Of a stretch of DNA of 64,000 bases, positions 28,518 to 42,420 are shown piece after piece (position 1 is the first letter of the stretch; each line of letters begins with the position of its first letter). The stretch is from Scylla paramamosain. Lineage: Eukaryota; Arthropoda; Malacostraca; Decapoda; Portunidae. Made by a program: the position numbers and the translations under genes. The stretch is from positions 6,126,501 through 6,190,500 of the forward strand of contig NC_087158.1 of the NCBI RefSeq assembly GCF_035594125.1, given 5' to 3'. The notes under the pieces were generated by a model, which was not told where the DNA came from, searched no databases, and worked only from the letters and a program-made list of their open reading frames with translations.

Positions 28518-31500
28518 ATGTCTTTTCAGTGTTTTTGAGCGTGTTACGCAATAAAGCACTAAAAGCCAGAGCAATCACATTACATGTGAATAAAACCAAA
28601 TTTTACCAAGAACTTGCCATTAAGTGTTTTTGAGCTCCTTACATACCAAAACGCTAAAACCCATGCAAAATATATTTTATGGAGAAACAGAATAACATTA
28701 CCAAATACATGTATTTTGAGTGTTTTTGATCATATTATCTAAAAAAAAACGCTTAAATACATGCAAAGAACCTTATGTTTGGGAAACGAAAGAACATTAC
28801 GAGAAACGTGTATTTTGAGTGATTTTTAAGTTCCTTCTGTACCAAAAAAGCTAAAACCCACAAATAAAACTTTTTAGAAAGAAAAATAATAAATAGAAAA
28901 ATATAAAAATGGGATTTTTTTTTTTTCTTATTCATCTTCATAGGTACCGAGGTGCCAAAATTCTGCCAAAATTCAGGGAATTTATGTCGAAAAAATAAAA
29001 TAAAAGTTAATTAGAGCTTTTTTTCGGATTGTTATGTATTAAACCCTAAATTGCATTCAAAGTTAAACGACTTTACCAGTAACCTGTCTTTTTAGTGTTT
29101 ATCAGCATGTTAGACACCAAAACGATAAATAATATGGAAGTCAGTCATTATGTGAATCCAAAAGAAAATTACTGAAAACGTGTCTTTTCAGTGTTTTACG
29201 TAGAAAAACGATAAAGAAATAGAATAACATTACCAAAAAGATATATTTTGAGTGTTTTTGAGCTTGTTACCTACAAAAAATGCAAAAATGGATGTAAAGC
29301 ACTCTGTACTAGGAAACAAAAGGACATTACGAGAAACGTGTATAATGAGTGTTTTATAGTTTTAAAAGAACCACAAGGCAATAAACGCAAAAACTCATGT
29401 ATATAGAGAAATTTCTTACATACCAAAATGAATAAATGCATGAATAACACTTTTAATCGATAAACAGAACTACCTTAACAAATTGTGTATTTTGAGTCTT
29501 TTTCACATTATTAGTTACGAAAAAGCCAAATTACATGCGAAACTAGCATTATACGAAAATAACATTACATTGGAGTAAAACGAATTTTTACCAAGAACTT
29601 GCCTTTAAGTGTTTTTGAGCTCCTTATATACCAAAACACTAAAACGCAAGCAAAACACACTTAATGGTGAAACAGAATAACATTACCAAAAACATGTATT
29701 TTGAGTCTTTTTGATCATGTTACCAATAACAACGCTTAAATACATGCAAAGAACACAATTCTTGGGAAACGAAAGGACATTACGAGAAACGTGTATTATG
29801 AGTGTTTTTAAGTTCATTAATTACCAAAAACATGTATTTTGAGTGTTATTGTTCATGTAACATATAAAAACGCTTAAATACATGTAAAGAACCCTATGTT
29901 TGTATAAGAAAAGGACATTACGAAAATCGTGTATTATGAGAGTTTTTAAGTTCCTCAAGTACCAAAAAGCTAAAACCCACAAATAACTCTTTATAGAGAG
30001 AAATTTTCTTTTTTTTTTTTGTTATTCATCTTCATAGGTACCGAGATGCCAAAATTCTTGCAAAATTCATGGAAATTTTGTAAAAAAAAAAAAATCATTG
30101 TAAAAAAAATAATTTTAGCTTTTTTCTGGAGTTATGTACAAACGCTGAAGTACATGCAAATCCACCTATATGGGGAAATTACACAACTTTACCAGAAACC
30201 TGTCTTTTGAGTGTTTTTTTCAGCAATTTCAACAATATTACTTAAAACGTGTCTTTTCAGTGATTTACGTAGAAAAACGCTTAAACAGATGGAAACCAAC
30301 CAATATGAAGAAATAGAATAACATTACCAAAAAGATATATTTTGATGTGTTTTTGAGCTTGTTATCTACAAAAAATGCAAAAATGTATGGAAAAAACTTT
30401 ATATTGGCAAAGAAAAACACATTACGAGAAACGTGTATGAATGTTTTATAATTTGACAAGAACCACAAGGTAAAAAACTCAAAAACGCGTGTACATAAAG
30501 AAGTTTCTTACATACAAAAAAGCTGAAACTCATGAATAACACTTTTAATTTTGAAACAGAAATAACTGTGTGTATTAGAAAAATTTCTTACATACCAAAA
30601 TGCTGAAACTCATGAATAAGACTTTTAATTAAGAAATAGAACAACCTTACTAAATATCTGTGTTTTAAGTTTTTTTTCACATTCTTAGTTACCAAATCCC
30701 CAAATTCCATGCAAAAGTAGCTTTATGTGGGAAAAAAATATTATATTACCAGAAAGTGTCTTTTGAGTGTTTTTGAGCGTGTTAGGCATTAAAGCACTAA
30801 AAACCAGGGCAATCACATTACATGGGAATAAAAACAACTTTTACCAAGAACTTGCCTTTAAGTGTTTTTGAGCTCATTACATACCAAAACGCTAAAACGC
30901 ATGCAAAACACCTTTTATGGAGAAACAGAATAAAATTACCAACAACATATATTTTGAGTGTTTTTGATCAAGTTATCTATAAAAACGCTTAAATACATGC
31001 AAAGAACCTTACGTTTGCGAAACGAAAGGACAATACGAGAAATGTTTATTATCAATGTTTTCAAGTTCCTTCAGTACCAAAAAGGTAAAACCCACAAATA
31101 ACACTTTATTTAAAAAAAAAAAGTAAGAAAATAAAAAATTAATTTTTTTTTTTTTGTTATTCATCTTAATAGGTACCGAAATGCCAAAACTCTGGGAAAA
31201 TTCAGGGCTATTATATCATAAAACAAAAATTATCAAAAAAGTTATTTTTAGCTTTTTTCCGAACTGTTGTGTACCAAACTCTAAAGTGCATCCAAAGACT
31301 CCTATATGAAAAAATTAAACGACCTTACCAGAAATCTGTTTTTTTTTTAGTATTTTTAGGCATGTTAGGCATCAAAACGATAAATAACAAGGAACTCACT
31401 CTATATGAGAATCCAAAACAAAATTGCTGAAAACTTGTTTTTTCTTTGTTTTACGTAGAAAAACGCTAAAACGGATGCAAACCTACCAATGTCAAGATAT

Positions 31501-34500
31501 AGAAAAACATTACCAAAAAGGTGTATTTTGAGTGTTTTTGAGCTTGTTACCTACAAAAAACGCGAAAATTGATGCAAAGCACTATATATTAGAAAATAAA
31601 AGGATTTTGCATGAAAAGTGTATAATGAGTTTTTTATACTTCAAAACAACCAAAAGGTAAAAAAACACAAAAAGCTCGTGTATATGGAGAAGGTTCCTAG
31701 ATACCAAAATGATGAAACTCATGAATAACACTCTTAATTGAGAAACAGAACAACCTTACTAAATGCGTCTATTTTGAGTGCTTTTCACATTCTTAGTTAC
31801 CAAAACCCAAAACTGCATGCGAAACCACATTTATGTGAGAAAAAAATAACATTACCAGAAAAGTGTCTTTTAAGTGTTTTTGAGCGTGATAGGCAATAAA
31901 GCACTAAAAAGCAGGGCAATCATATTACATTGAAATAACACCAATTTATACCAAAAACTTGCCTTTAAGTGTTTTTTGAGCTCCTTATATACCAAACCGC
32001 TAAAACGCATGTAAAACAAACTTCATGGAGAAACAGAATAACATTATTAAAAACATGTATTTTGAGTGTTTTTGATCATGTTATCTATAAAAACGCTTAA
32101 ATACATTATGTTTGGGAAACAAAAGGACATTACGAGAAACGTGTATTATGAGTGTTTTTTTAAGTTCGTTAAGTACCAAAAACTTATAACCCACAAATGA
32201 CACTCTTTATTTAGAAAATAAAAAATTGAAAAATTAAAAAATAAGAATTTTTTATTTATTTTTTTTTTTTAATCATATTCATAGGTACCGAGTTGCCAAA
32301 TTTCTGGGAAAATTCAGGCCAATCATATGATAAAAGAATATTATCAAAAAAGATAATTTCAGCTTTTTTTTCCGGACTGTTATGTACCAAACCCTAAAGG
32401 GCATGCAAAGACTCCAATATGAGGAAATTAAACGATCTTACCAGAAATCTGTGTTTTGAGTGTTTTTTAGCATGTTAGGCACCAAAACGATAAATAATAA
32501 GAAACTCACTCAATATGGAAATCCAAAAAAATGTTACTGAAAACGTGTCTTCTCAGTGTTTTACGTAGAAAAACGCTAAAACGGATGAAAAGCAACCAAT
32601 ATCAAGAAATAAAAAAACGTTACTAAAAAGGTACATTTTGAGTGTTTTTGAGCTTGTTACCTACAAAAAACGCGAAAATTGATGCAAAGCACTATATATT
32701 AGAAAACAAAAGGACTTTGCAAGAAAAGTGTATAATGAGTTTACCAAAAGGTAAAATTGATGCAAAGCACTCTATTTTGGGAAACAAAAGGACATTGCAA
32801 GAAAAGTGTATAATGAGTGTTTTATAGTTCAAAAGAACCACAAAGCAAAAAACGCAAAATCTCGTGTATATGGAGAGGTTTCCTATATACAAAAAATGCT
32901 AAAACTCATGTATAACACTCCTAATTGAGAAACAGAACAACCTTAATAAATGCGTGTTTTTTTAGTGCTTTTCACATTCTTAGTTACCAAAACCCCAAAA
33001 TGCATGCAAAAATAGATTTGTGGGAAAATAAAATGACTTTACCAGAAAAGTGTCTTTTGAGTGTTTTTGAGCGTGATAGGCAATAAAGCACTAAAAAGCA
33101 GGGCAATCACATTACATTGGAAGAAAAAAGAATTTTTACCAAGAAGTTGCCTTTAAGTGTTTTTGAGCTCCTTATATACCAAAACTCTAAAACGCATGCA
33201 AAACACTCTTTTTGGTGAAAAATAATAACTTTACCAAAAACATGTATTTTGAGTGTTTATGATCATGTTACCAATAAAAAAGCTTAAATAAATGCAATGA
33301 TCACTATTTTTGGGAAACGAAAGATTACGAGAAACGTGTATTATGAGTGTTTTTAAGTTCATTAATTACCAAAAAGCTAAAGCCACAAATAACACTCTTT
33401 ATTGAGAAACAATAAATAAATAAAAAATAAAATACATTATTTTTTTCTTTGTTATTCATCTTCACAGGTACCGAAATGCAAAAATTCGGGCAAAATTCAG
33501 GAAATTCTGTGAAATATAAACATTATCAAAAAAGTTAAATTAAGCTTTTTTTCCGGAGTTATGTACCAAACCCCTAAATTCCATTCAAAGCCACCTATGT
33601 GGGAAAATTAAACGTCTTTGCCAGAAATTTTTCAGCATGTTAGGAACCAACACGATAAATAACATGGAAGTCAATCTACATGGCAATCCAAAACAAAATT
33701 ACTAAAAACGTGTCTTTTCGGTGTTTTACATAGAAAAACGATAAAACGGATGCAAACCAACCAATATGAAGAAATAAAATAACATTACCAAAAAGGTATA
33801 TTTTGCGTGTTTTTTTTAAATTGTTACCTACAAAAAACGCGAAAATGGATGGAAAGCACTCTATATTGGGAAGCAAAAGGACATTACGAGAAACGTGTAT
33901 AATCAATGTTTTATAGTCTCACAAGAACTACAAGGTAAAAAACGCAAAAAACTCGTGTATATAGAGAAGTTTCTTACATTCCAAAATGCTGAAACTCTGG
34001 AACAACACTCTTAATTGAGAAACAGAACAATCTTACTAAATGCGTGTATTTTGAAAGCTTTTCACATTCTTAGTTACCAAAACCCGAAATTGCATGCGAA
34101 ACCAGCTTTATGTGGGAAAAAAAATGACATTACCAGAAAAATGTCTTTTGAGTGTTTTTGAGCGTGTTGGGCAATAAAGCATTAAAAAGCAGGGCAATCA
34201 CATTGCATTGCAATAAAACCAATTTTTAATAAGAACTTGCCTTTAAGTGTATTTGAGCACCTTATATACCAAGACACTAAAATGCATGCAATATACACTT
34301 TATGGTGAAACAGAATAACATTACCAAAAAACATGTATTTTGAGTGTTTTTGATCATGTTACCAATAAAAACGCTTAAATACATGCAAAGAACCCTATTT
34401 TTTGGGAAATGAAAGGACATTACGAGAAACATGTATTATAATTGTTTTTAAGTTCATTAAGTACGAAAAAGCTAAAAGCCACAAATTACACTCTTAATTG

Positions 34501-35612
34501 AGAAAAAAAAATAAATAAAAAAATATGATTTTTTTTTTCATTTTTATTTATCTTCACAGGTAACGAGGTGCCAAAATTCGGGCAAATTTCAGGAAATTAT
34601 ATGAAATAAGAACATTATCAAAAAAGTTAAATTTAGCTTTTTTTCGGATTGTTATGTACCAAACCCCTAAAGTGCATGCAAAGCCACCTATATGGGGAAA
34701 TTAAACGTCTTTGCCAGAAAACTGTCTTATGAGTGTTTTTCAGCATGTTAGGAACAAACATGATAAAACCCAAGGAAGTCAATATATATGGGAATCGAAA
34801 ACAAAATTACTGAAAACGTGTCTTTTCGGTGTTTTACGTAGAAAACGCTGAAACGGATGCAAACCAACCAAAATGAAGAAATAGAATAACATTACCAAAA
34901 AAGTATATTTTGAGTGTTTTTGAAATTGTTACCTACAAAAAACGCGAAAATAGATGGAAAGCACTCTATATTGGGAAGCAAAAGGCACCAAAAAGCATGT
35001 TAGGCACCAAAACAATAAATAATATGAAAGTCACTCTATATGGAAATCTAAAACAAAATTACTGGAAACGTGTCTTTTAAAAGATTTACGTAGAAAAACG
35101 CTAAAACGGATGCAAACCAACCAATATGAAGAAATAGAAAAACATTACCAAAAAAGTATATTTTGTGTGTTTTTGAGCTTCTTACATAAAAAGAAACGCG
35201 AAAATGGATGGAAAGCACTCTATATAAGGAAAAAAAAAAGGACATAACGAGAAACGTGTATAATGAGTGTTTTATAGTTTCACCAGAATCACAAGGAAAA
35301 AAACGCAAAAACTCGACTGTATGGAGAAGTTTCTAAGATACCAAAATATCGAAACTCATGAATAACACTCTTAATCAAGAAACAGAACAATCTTACTAAA
35401 TGCGTGTATTTTGAGTGTTTTTTTTACATTCTTAGTTACCAAAACCCCAAATTCCATGTGAAACTAGCTTTATGTGGGAAAAAAATGACATTACCAGAAA
35501 AGTATCTTTGAGTGTTTTGAGCGTGTTAGGCAATAAAGCACTAAAAAGCAGGGCAATCACATTACATGGGAATAAAACCAAATTTTACGAAGAACTTGCC
35601 TTTTAGTGTTTT
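28518..35612 (-). repeat. Satellite block E, - orientation
   Basis: Landmarks near 28,937, 30,020, 31,157, 32,270, 33,460 and 34,550. Two irregular joins are visible: near 29,560, where the monomer order jumps to ATTACATTGGAGTAAAACG, and near 29,827, where ATTACCAAAAACATG joins two parts. A short direct duplication of about 80 bp lies at 32,674-32,820. Confidence 0.92.
32674..32820 (-). repeat. Direct duplication of about 80 bp within a monomer
   Basis: AAAATTGATGCAAAGCACT occurs at about 32,674 and again at about 32,754, each followed by GAAAAGTGTATAATGAGT. The first copy ends with GAGTTTACCAAAAGG, which leads straight into the second. One monomer-sized unit has been doubled here. Confidence 0.75.
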
Positions 35613-36050
35613 TCACACGCATTTAGTAAGGTTGCTCTCAATTAAGAGTGTTATTCATATACACGAGTTTTTGCGTTTTTTGCCTTGTGGTTTTTTTGAA
35701 CTATAAAACATTCTTTATACATTTTTCTCGCAATGTCCCTTTGTTTCCCAATATAGATTGCTTTGTATCCATTTTCGCGTTTTTTTGTAGGTAAGAAGCT
35801 CAAAAACACTCAAAATATACTTTTTTGGTAATGTTTTTCTGTTTCTTGATATTGGTTGGTTTGTATCAGTTTTAGCGTTTTTCTACGTAAAACACTGAGA
35901 AGACACGTTTTCAGTAATTTTCTTTTGGATTCCCACATAGAGTGAGTTCCTTATTATTTATCGTTTTGGTGCCTAACATGCTGAAAATCACTCAAAAGAC
36001 AGATTTCTGGTAAGGTCTTTACTTTCCTCATATGGGAGGCTTTGCATGTC
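35613..36050 (+). repeat. Inverted satellite segment 4
   Basis: Opens with CACACGCATTTAGTAAGG and closes near GCATGTCTTTTCGATG. It has an internal loss near 35,640-35,660 (CTCAATTAAGAGTG followed soon by ATACACGAG) like segment 3, so segments 3 and 4 are sister copies. Confidence 0.87.
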
Positions 36051-39000
36051 TTTTCGATGTTTTTTGAGCGTGGTACGCAATAAAACACTAAAAGCCAGGG
36101 CAATCACATTACATGGGAATAAAATCAAATTTTACCAAGAACTTAGCTTTTAGTGTTTTTGAGCTCCTTACATACCAAAACGCTAAAACGCATGCAAAAT
36201 ATATCTTACGGAGAAAAAGATTAACATTACCAAATACATGTATTTTGAGTGTTTTTGATAATGTTATCTAAAAAAAAACGCTTAAATACATGCAGAGAAC
36301 CTTATGTTTGGGAAACGAAATAACATTACGAGAAACGTTTATTATGAGTGATTTTTAAGTTCCTTCAGTACCAAAAAACCTAAAACCCACAAATAACACT
36401 CTTTAGAAAAAAAAAAAATCATATATAAAAAAATTTAAAAATGGGAATTTTTTTTTTTTTTTTTTTGTTATTCATCTTCATAGGTACAAAGATGCCAAAA
36501 TTCTGCCAAAATTCAGGGAATTTATGTGGAAAAAGGGATATTATCATAAAAGTTTCTATATTGGGAAACAAAAGGACATTGCAAGAAAAGTGTATAATGA
36601 GTGTTTTATAGTTCAAAAGAACCACAAGGCATAAAACGCAAAATCTTGTGTATATGGAGAAGTTTCCTAGATACCAAAATGCTAAAACTCATGTATAACA
36701 CTCTTAATTGAGAAACAGAACAACCTTACTAAATGCATGTATTTTGAGAGCTTTTAACCTTCTTAGATACCAAAACCCCAAATTGCATGCGAAAATAGAT
36801 TTCTGGGAAAAAAAAAGATTTACCAGAAAAGTGTCTTTTGTGGATTTTTGAGCGTGATAGGGAATAAAGCACTAAAAAGGAGAGCAATCACTTTATATTG
36901 GAGTAAAACGAATTTTTACCAAGAACTTGCCTTTAAGTGTTTTTGAGCTCTTTATATACCAAAACACTAAAACGAATGCAAAACACACTTAATGGTGAAA
37001 CAGAATAACATTACCAAAAACATGTATTTTGAGTGTTTTGATCATGTTACCAATAAAAACGCTTAAATACATGCTAAGAACACTATTTTTGGGAAACAAA
37101 AGGAGATTACGAGAAACGTGTATTATGAGTGTTTTTAAGTTCATTAATTACCAAAAAGCTAAAAGCCACAAATAACACTCTCTATTGAGAAACAATAAAT
37201 AAATAAAAAAAATACCATATTTTTTTTCTCTCTTATTCATCTTCACAGGTACTGATATGCCAAAATTTGGGCAAAATTAAGGAAATTATGTAAAATAAGA
37301 ACATTATCAAAAAAGTTAAATTTAGCTTTTTTTTTCGGACTGTTATGTACCAAACCCAAAAACTGCATGGAAAGCCACCTATAAGGGTAAATTAAACGTC
37401 TTTGCCAGAAAACGGTCTTATGAGTGTTTTTCAGCATCTTAGAAACCAACACGATAAATAACATGCAAATCAATCTATATGGCAATCCAAAACAAAATTG
37501 CTAAAAACGTGTCTTCTCCGTGTTTTACGTAGAAAAACGCTAAAACGGATACAAACCAACCAATATGAAGAAATAAAATAACATTACCAAAAAGGTATAT
37601 TTTGAGTGTTTTTGAAATTGTTACCTACAAAAAACGCGAAAATGGATGGAAAGCACTCTATATTAGGAAGGAAAAGGACATTACGAGAAACGTGTATAAT
37701 GAGTGTTTTATAGTTTCACAAGAACTACAAGGCAAAAAACGTAAAAACTCGTGTATATAGAAAAGTTTCTTACATTCTAAATTGCTGAAACTCTGGAACA
37801 ACACTCTTAATTGAGAAACAGAAAAATCTTATTAAATGCATGTATTTTGAGTGCTTTTCACATTCTTAGTTACCAAAACCCCAATTTGCATGCGAAATCA
37901 GCTTTATGTGTGAAAAAAATGACATTATTAGAAAAAAATGTCTTTTGAGTGTTTTTGAGCGTGTTAGGCAATAAAGCACTAAAAAGCATGGCAAACACAT
38001 TACATTGGAATAAAACCAATTTTTAACAAGAACTTGCCTTTAAGTGTTTTTGAGCTCCTTATATACCAAAACACTAAAACGCATGCAAAATACACTTTAT
38101 GGTGAAACAGAACATTACCAAAACATGTATTTTGAGTGCTTTTGATCATGTTACCAATAAAAACGCTTAAATACATCCAAAGAACCCTATTTTTGGGAAA
38201 CGAAAGGACATTACCAGAAACGTGTATTATGAGTATTTTTAAGTTCCTTAAGTACCAAAAAAGCTAAAACCCACAAATAACACTCTTCATAGGTACTAAG
38301 ATGCCTAAATTCTGGCAATATTCTTTGGGAATCGAAAACAAAAATTACTGAATACGTGTCTTTTCGGTGTTTTACGTAGAAAAACGCTAAAACAGATGAA
38401 AACCAACCAATATGAAGAAATAGAATAACATTACCAAAGAGGTATATTTTGAGTGTTTTTGAGCTTGTTACCTACAAAAAACGCGAAAATGGATGCAAAA
38501 CACTCCCTATTGGGAAAGAAAAGGACATTACGAGAAACATGTATAAAGAGTGCCTTATTATTTTCGGGCAAAAGAAAAGGCAAAAAAACGCAAAAACTTG
38601 TGTATGTAAAGAAGTTTCTTAGATACCAAAATGGTGAAACTCATGAATAAAAATCTTAATTGAGTAACAGAACAACATTATCAAATGCGTGTATTTTGAG
38701 TGTTTTTTCATATTCTTTTCCAAAACCCTAAATAGCATGCGAAACTAACTTTATGTGGGAAAAAATGACATTACCAGAAGTATGTTTTCAGTGTTTTTGA
38801 GCGTGTTAGGTAATAAAGCACTAAAAAGCAGGGCAATCATATTACATTGGAATAAAACCAACTTTACCAAGAACTTGCTTTGAAGTGTTTTTCAGCTCCT
38901 TACATACCAAATCGCTAAAACACATGCAAAACACTCCTTTATGGAGAAGCAGAATAACATTACCAAAAATAAGTGTTTTGAGTGTTTTTTATCATGTTAC

Positions 39001-39870
39001 CCATAAAAACGCTTAAATACTCGTACATGCAAAGATCCCCATATTTGGGAAACGAAAGGACATTACGAGAAATGTGTATGATGAATGTTTTTAAGTTCCT
39101 TAAGTACCAAAACGTTAAAACCTACAAATAACACTATAGAGAAAAAAATAAATAAAAAAATAGCATTTTTATTTTTTTGTTATTGATGTTCATAAGTACC
39201 AAGATGCCAAAATTCTGCCAAAATTCAGGGATATTACGTGGAAAAAAAAATGCAAAGCCACATATCTCATGAAATTTAACGACTTTACAAGAAACCTGTC
39301 TTTTGAGAGTTTTTCTGCATGTTAGGCACCAAAACGATAAATAATATGAAAGTCACTCTATATGGAAATCCAAAACAAAATGACTGAAAACGTGTCTTTT
39401 AAAAGATTTACGTAGAAAAACGCTGTGTTTTTTGAGCTTGTTACATAAAAACAAACGCGAAGATGGATGCAAAGCACTCTATATAAGGAAAAAAAAAAGG
39501 ACATAACGAGAAACGGGTATAATTAGTGCTTTATAGTTTCACCAGAATCACAAGGCAAAAAACGCAAAAACTCGACTGTATGGAGAAGTTTCTAAGATAC
39601 CAAAATACTGAAACTCATGAATAACACTCTTAATCAAGAAACAGAACAGCCTCACTAAATGCGTGTATTTTGAGTGTTTTTTTACATTCTTAGTTATCAA
39701 AACCCCAAAATCCATGCGAAACTAGATTTATGTGAGAAAAAAATGACATTACCAGAAAAGTGTCTTTGAGTGTTTTTGAGCGTGTTAGGCAATAAAGCAC
39801 TAAAAAGCAGGGCAATTACATTACATGGGAATAAAACCAACTTTTACGAAGAACTTGCCTTTTAGTGTTT
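36051..39870 (-). repeat. Satellite block F, - orientation, with several deletions
   Basis: Landmarks near 36,470, 37,240, 38,290 and 39,180. A join at about 36,552 removes roughly three monomers. At 38,285-38,290 the A/T-only linker monomer is missing, so CACTC runs straight into TTCATAGGTACTAAG. Near 38,573 the hairpin found at 9,581, 12,479 and 20,350 is absent from an otherwise matching context. Confidence 0.9.
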
Positions 39871-40322
39871 TTGACACGCATTTAGTAAGGTTGCTCTGTT
39901 TCTCAATTAAGAGTGTTATTCATGAGTTTCAGGATTTTGGTATATAGGAAACTTCTCCATATACACGAGTTTTTGCGTTTTTTAATTTTTTTTTTTTTTT
40001 TTTTGAACTATAAAACACTCATTATACACTTTTCTCGCAATGTCCCTTTGTTTCCCAATATAGAGTGCTTTGTATCCATTTTCGCGTTTTTTGTGTAGGT
40101 AACAAGCTCAAAAACACTCAAAATATACATTTTTGGGAATGTTTTTCTGCTTCTTGATATTGGTTGGTTTGTACCAGTTTTGGCGTTTTTCTACGTAAAA
40201 AACTGAGAAGACACGTTTTCAGTAATTTTCTTTTGGATTCCCACATAGAATGAGTTCCTTATTTTTGGTGCCTAACATGCTGAAAAACACTCAGAAGACA
40301 GATTTCTGGTAAGGTCTTTAAC
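39871..40322 (+). repeat. Inverted satellite segment 5, different right junction
   Basis: Opens with GACACGCATTTAGTAAGG like the others, but ends at GGTAAGGTCTTTAAC, where it joins TTTATGGAGAAACAG instead of the usual GTCTTTTCAGTG word. A T-rich insertion (TTTAATTTTTTTTTTTTTTT) lies near 39,982. The last copy of the inverted segment has been recombined on its right side. Confidence 0.85.
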
Positions 40323-42420
40323 TTTATGGAGAAACAGAATAACATTACCAAAAACATGTATTTTGAGTGTTTTTGATCATGTTACCTATAAAATCGCTTA
40401 AATACATGCAAAGAACCCTATGTTTGTGAAACGAAAGGACATTACGAAAATCGTGTATTATGAGTATTTTTAAGTTCCTTAAGTACCAAAAATCTAAAAC
40501 CCACAAATAAAACTCTTCATAGAGATAAAAATAATAAAAAAAAAATTTTTTTCTTATTCAACTCCATAGGTACCGAGATGCCAAAATTCTGAGAAAATTC
40601 AGGGAAATTATGTGAAAAAAACATAAAAAAAATAATTTTAGCTTTTTCCGGAGTTATGTACGAAACCCGGAAGTGCATGCAAAGCCACCTATATGGGGAA
40701 ATTACACTTTACAAGAAACGTGTCTTTGGGTGTTTTCAGCAATTTCAACAATATTACTGAAAATGTGTCTTTTCAGTTTTAACGTAGAACTCTAAAACGG
40801 ATACAAACCAACCAATATGAAGAAATAGAATAACATTACAAAAAAGTTGAGTGTTTTTGAGCTTGTTACCTACAAAAAACGCAAAAATGAATGCAAAGCA
40901 GTCTATATTGTGAAACAAAAGAATATTACAAGAAAATTGTATAATGAATGTTTTAATAGTTTTCAAGAACCATAAGGCAAAAAATGCAAAAACTCGTGTA
41001 TATGGAGATTTTTCTTAGATACCAAAATGCTGAAATTCATGAATAACACTCTTAATTGAGAAACAACAACCTTACCAAATGCGTGCATTTTGAGTGTTTT
41101 TCACATTCTTAGTTACCAAAACCCGAAATTACATGCGAAACTAGCTTTATGTTTGAAATAAATGACATTACCGGAAAAAAATGTGTCTTTTGAGTATTTT
41201 TGAGCGTGTTAGGCAATAAAGCACAAAAAAGCAGGGCAATGACATTACATGGGAATAAAACCAACATTTACCAAGAACTTGTCTTTAAGTGTTTTTCAGC
41301 TCCTTACATACTAAAACGCTAAAATGCATGTAAAACACCCTTTATTGAGAAACAACATTACGAAAAAACATGATTTTTGTGTTTTTTGATCTCTTACGTA
41401 TAAAAACGCTTAAATACATGCAAAGAACCCTATGTTTGGGAAACGAAAGGACATTACGAGAAACGTGTATTATGAGTGTTTTTAAGTTCCATGAGTACGA
41501 AAAAAGTTAAAACTCACAAATAACACTCTTTATAGAGAAATTAAATAAATTAATTAAAAAGTATTTTTTTTTTTTGTTATTTATCTTCATAGGTACCGAG
41601 ATGCCAAAATTCTGGCAAATTTCAGGGAAATTATGTGAAAAAATAATATTATGAAAAAAGTTAATTTTACCTTTTTTTTCGGACTATTATGTACCAAACC
41701 CTAAAGTGTATGCAAAGCCACCTACATAAGGAAATTAAACGACTTTACCAGATACCTGTCTTTTGAGTGTTTTTCAGCAAGTTAGGCACCAAAACGATAA
41801 ATAATATGGAAGTCACTCTTTATAGGAATCCAAAACAAAATTACTGAAAACGTATTTTTTTAGTGTTTTTCTTAGAAAAACATTAAAACGGATGCAAACC
41901 AATCAATATGAAGAAATAGAATAATATTACTGAAAAGTTATATTTTGAGTGTTTTTGAGCTTATTACCTACAGAAAACGCGAAAATAGTTGCAAAGCACT
42001 CTATATTGGGAAAGAAAAGGACATTACGAGAAACGTGTATAATGAGTGTTTTATAGTTTCACAAGAACCACAAGGCAAAACACGCAAAAACTCGTGTATA
42101 TGGAGATCTTTCTTAGATACCAAACTGCTGAAATTCATGAAGAACACTCTTAAATGAGAAACAGAACAACCTTACCAAATGGGTGTATTTTGAATCTTTT
42201 TAACATTCTTACTTACCAAAACGCCAAATTGCATGCGAAACTAGCTTTGTGTGAAAAAAAAATATTACCAGAAAAGTGTCGAGTTTTTTTTAGCGTGTTA
42301 GGCAATAAAGCACTAAAAAGCAGGGTAATCACATTACATGGGAATAAAACCAACTTTTACCAATAACTTGCCTTTAAGTGTTTTAAGCTCCTTACATACG
42401 AAAACGCTAAAACGCATACA
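40323..42420 (-). repeat. Satellite block G, - orientation
   Basis: Landmarks near 40,568 and 41,590. Regular units end after the monomer with AAAACGCTAAAACGCATAC near 42,402. Beyond that the text drops out of the higher-order register. Confidence 0.9.
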
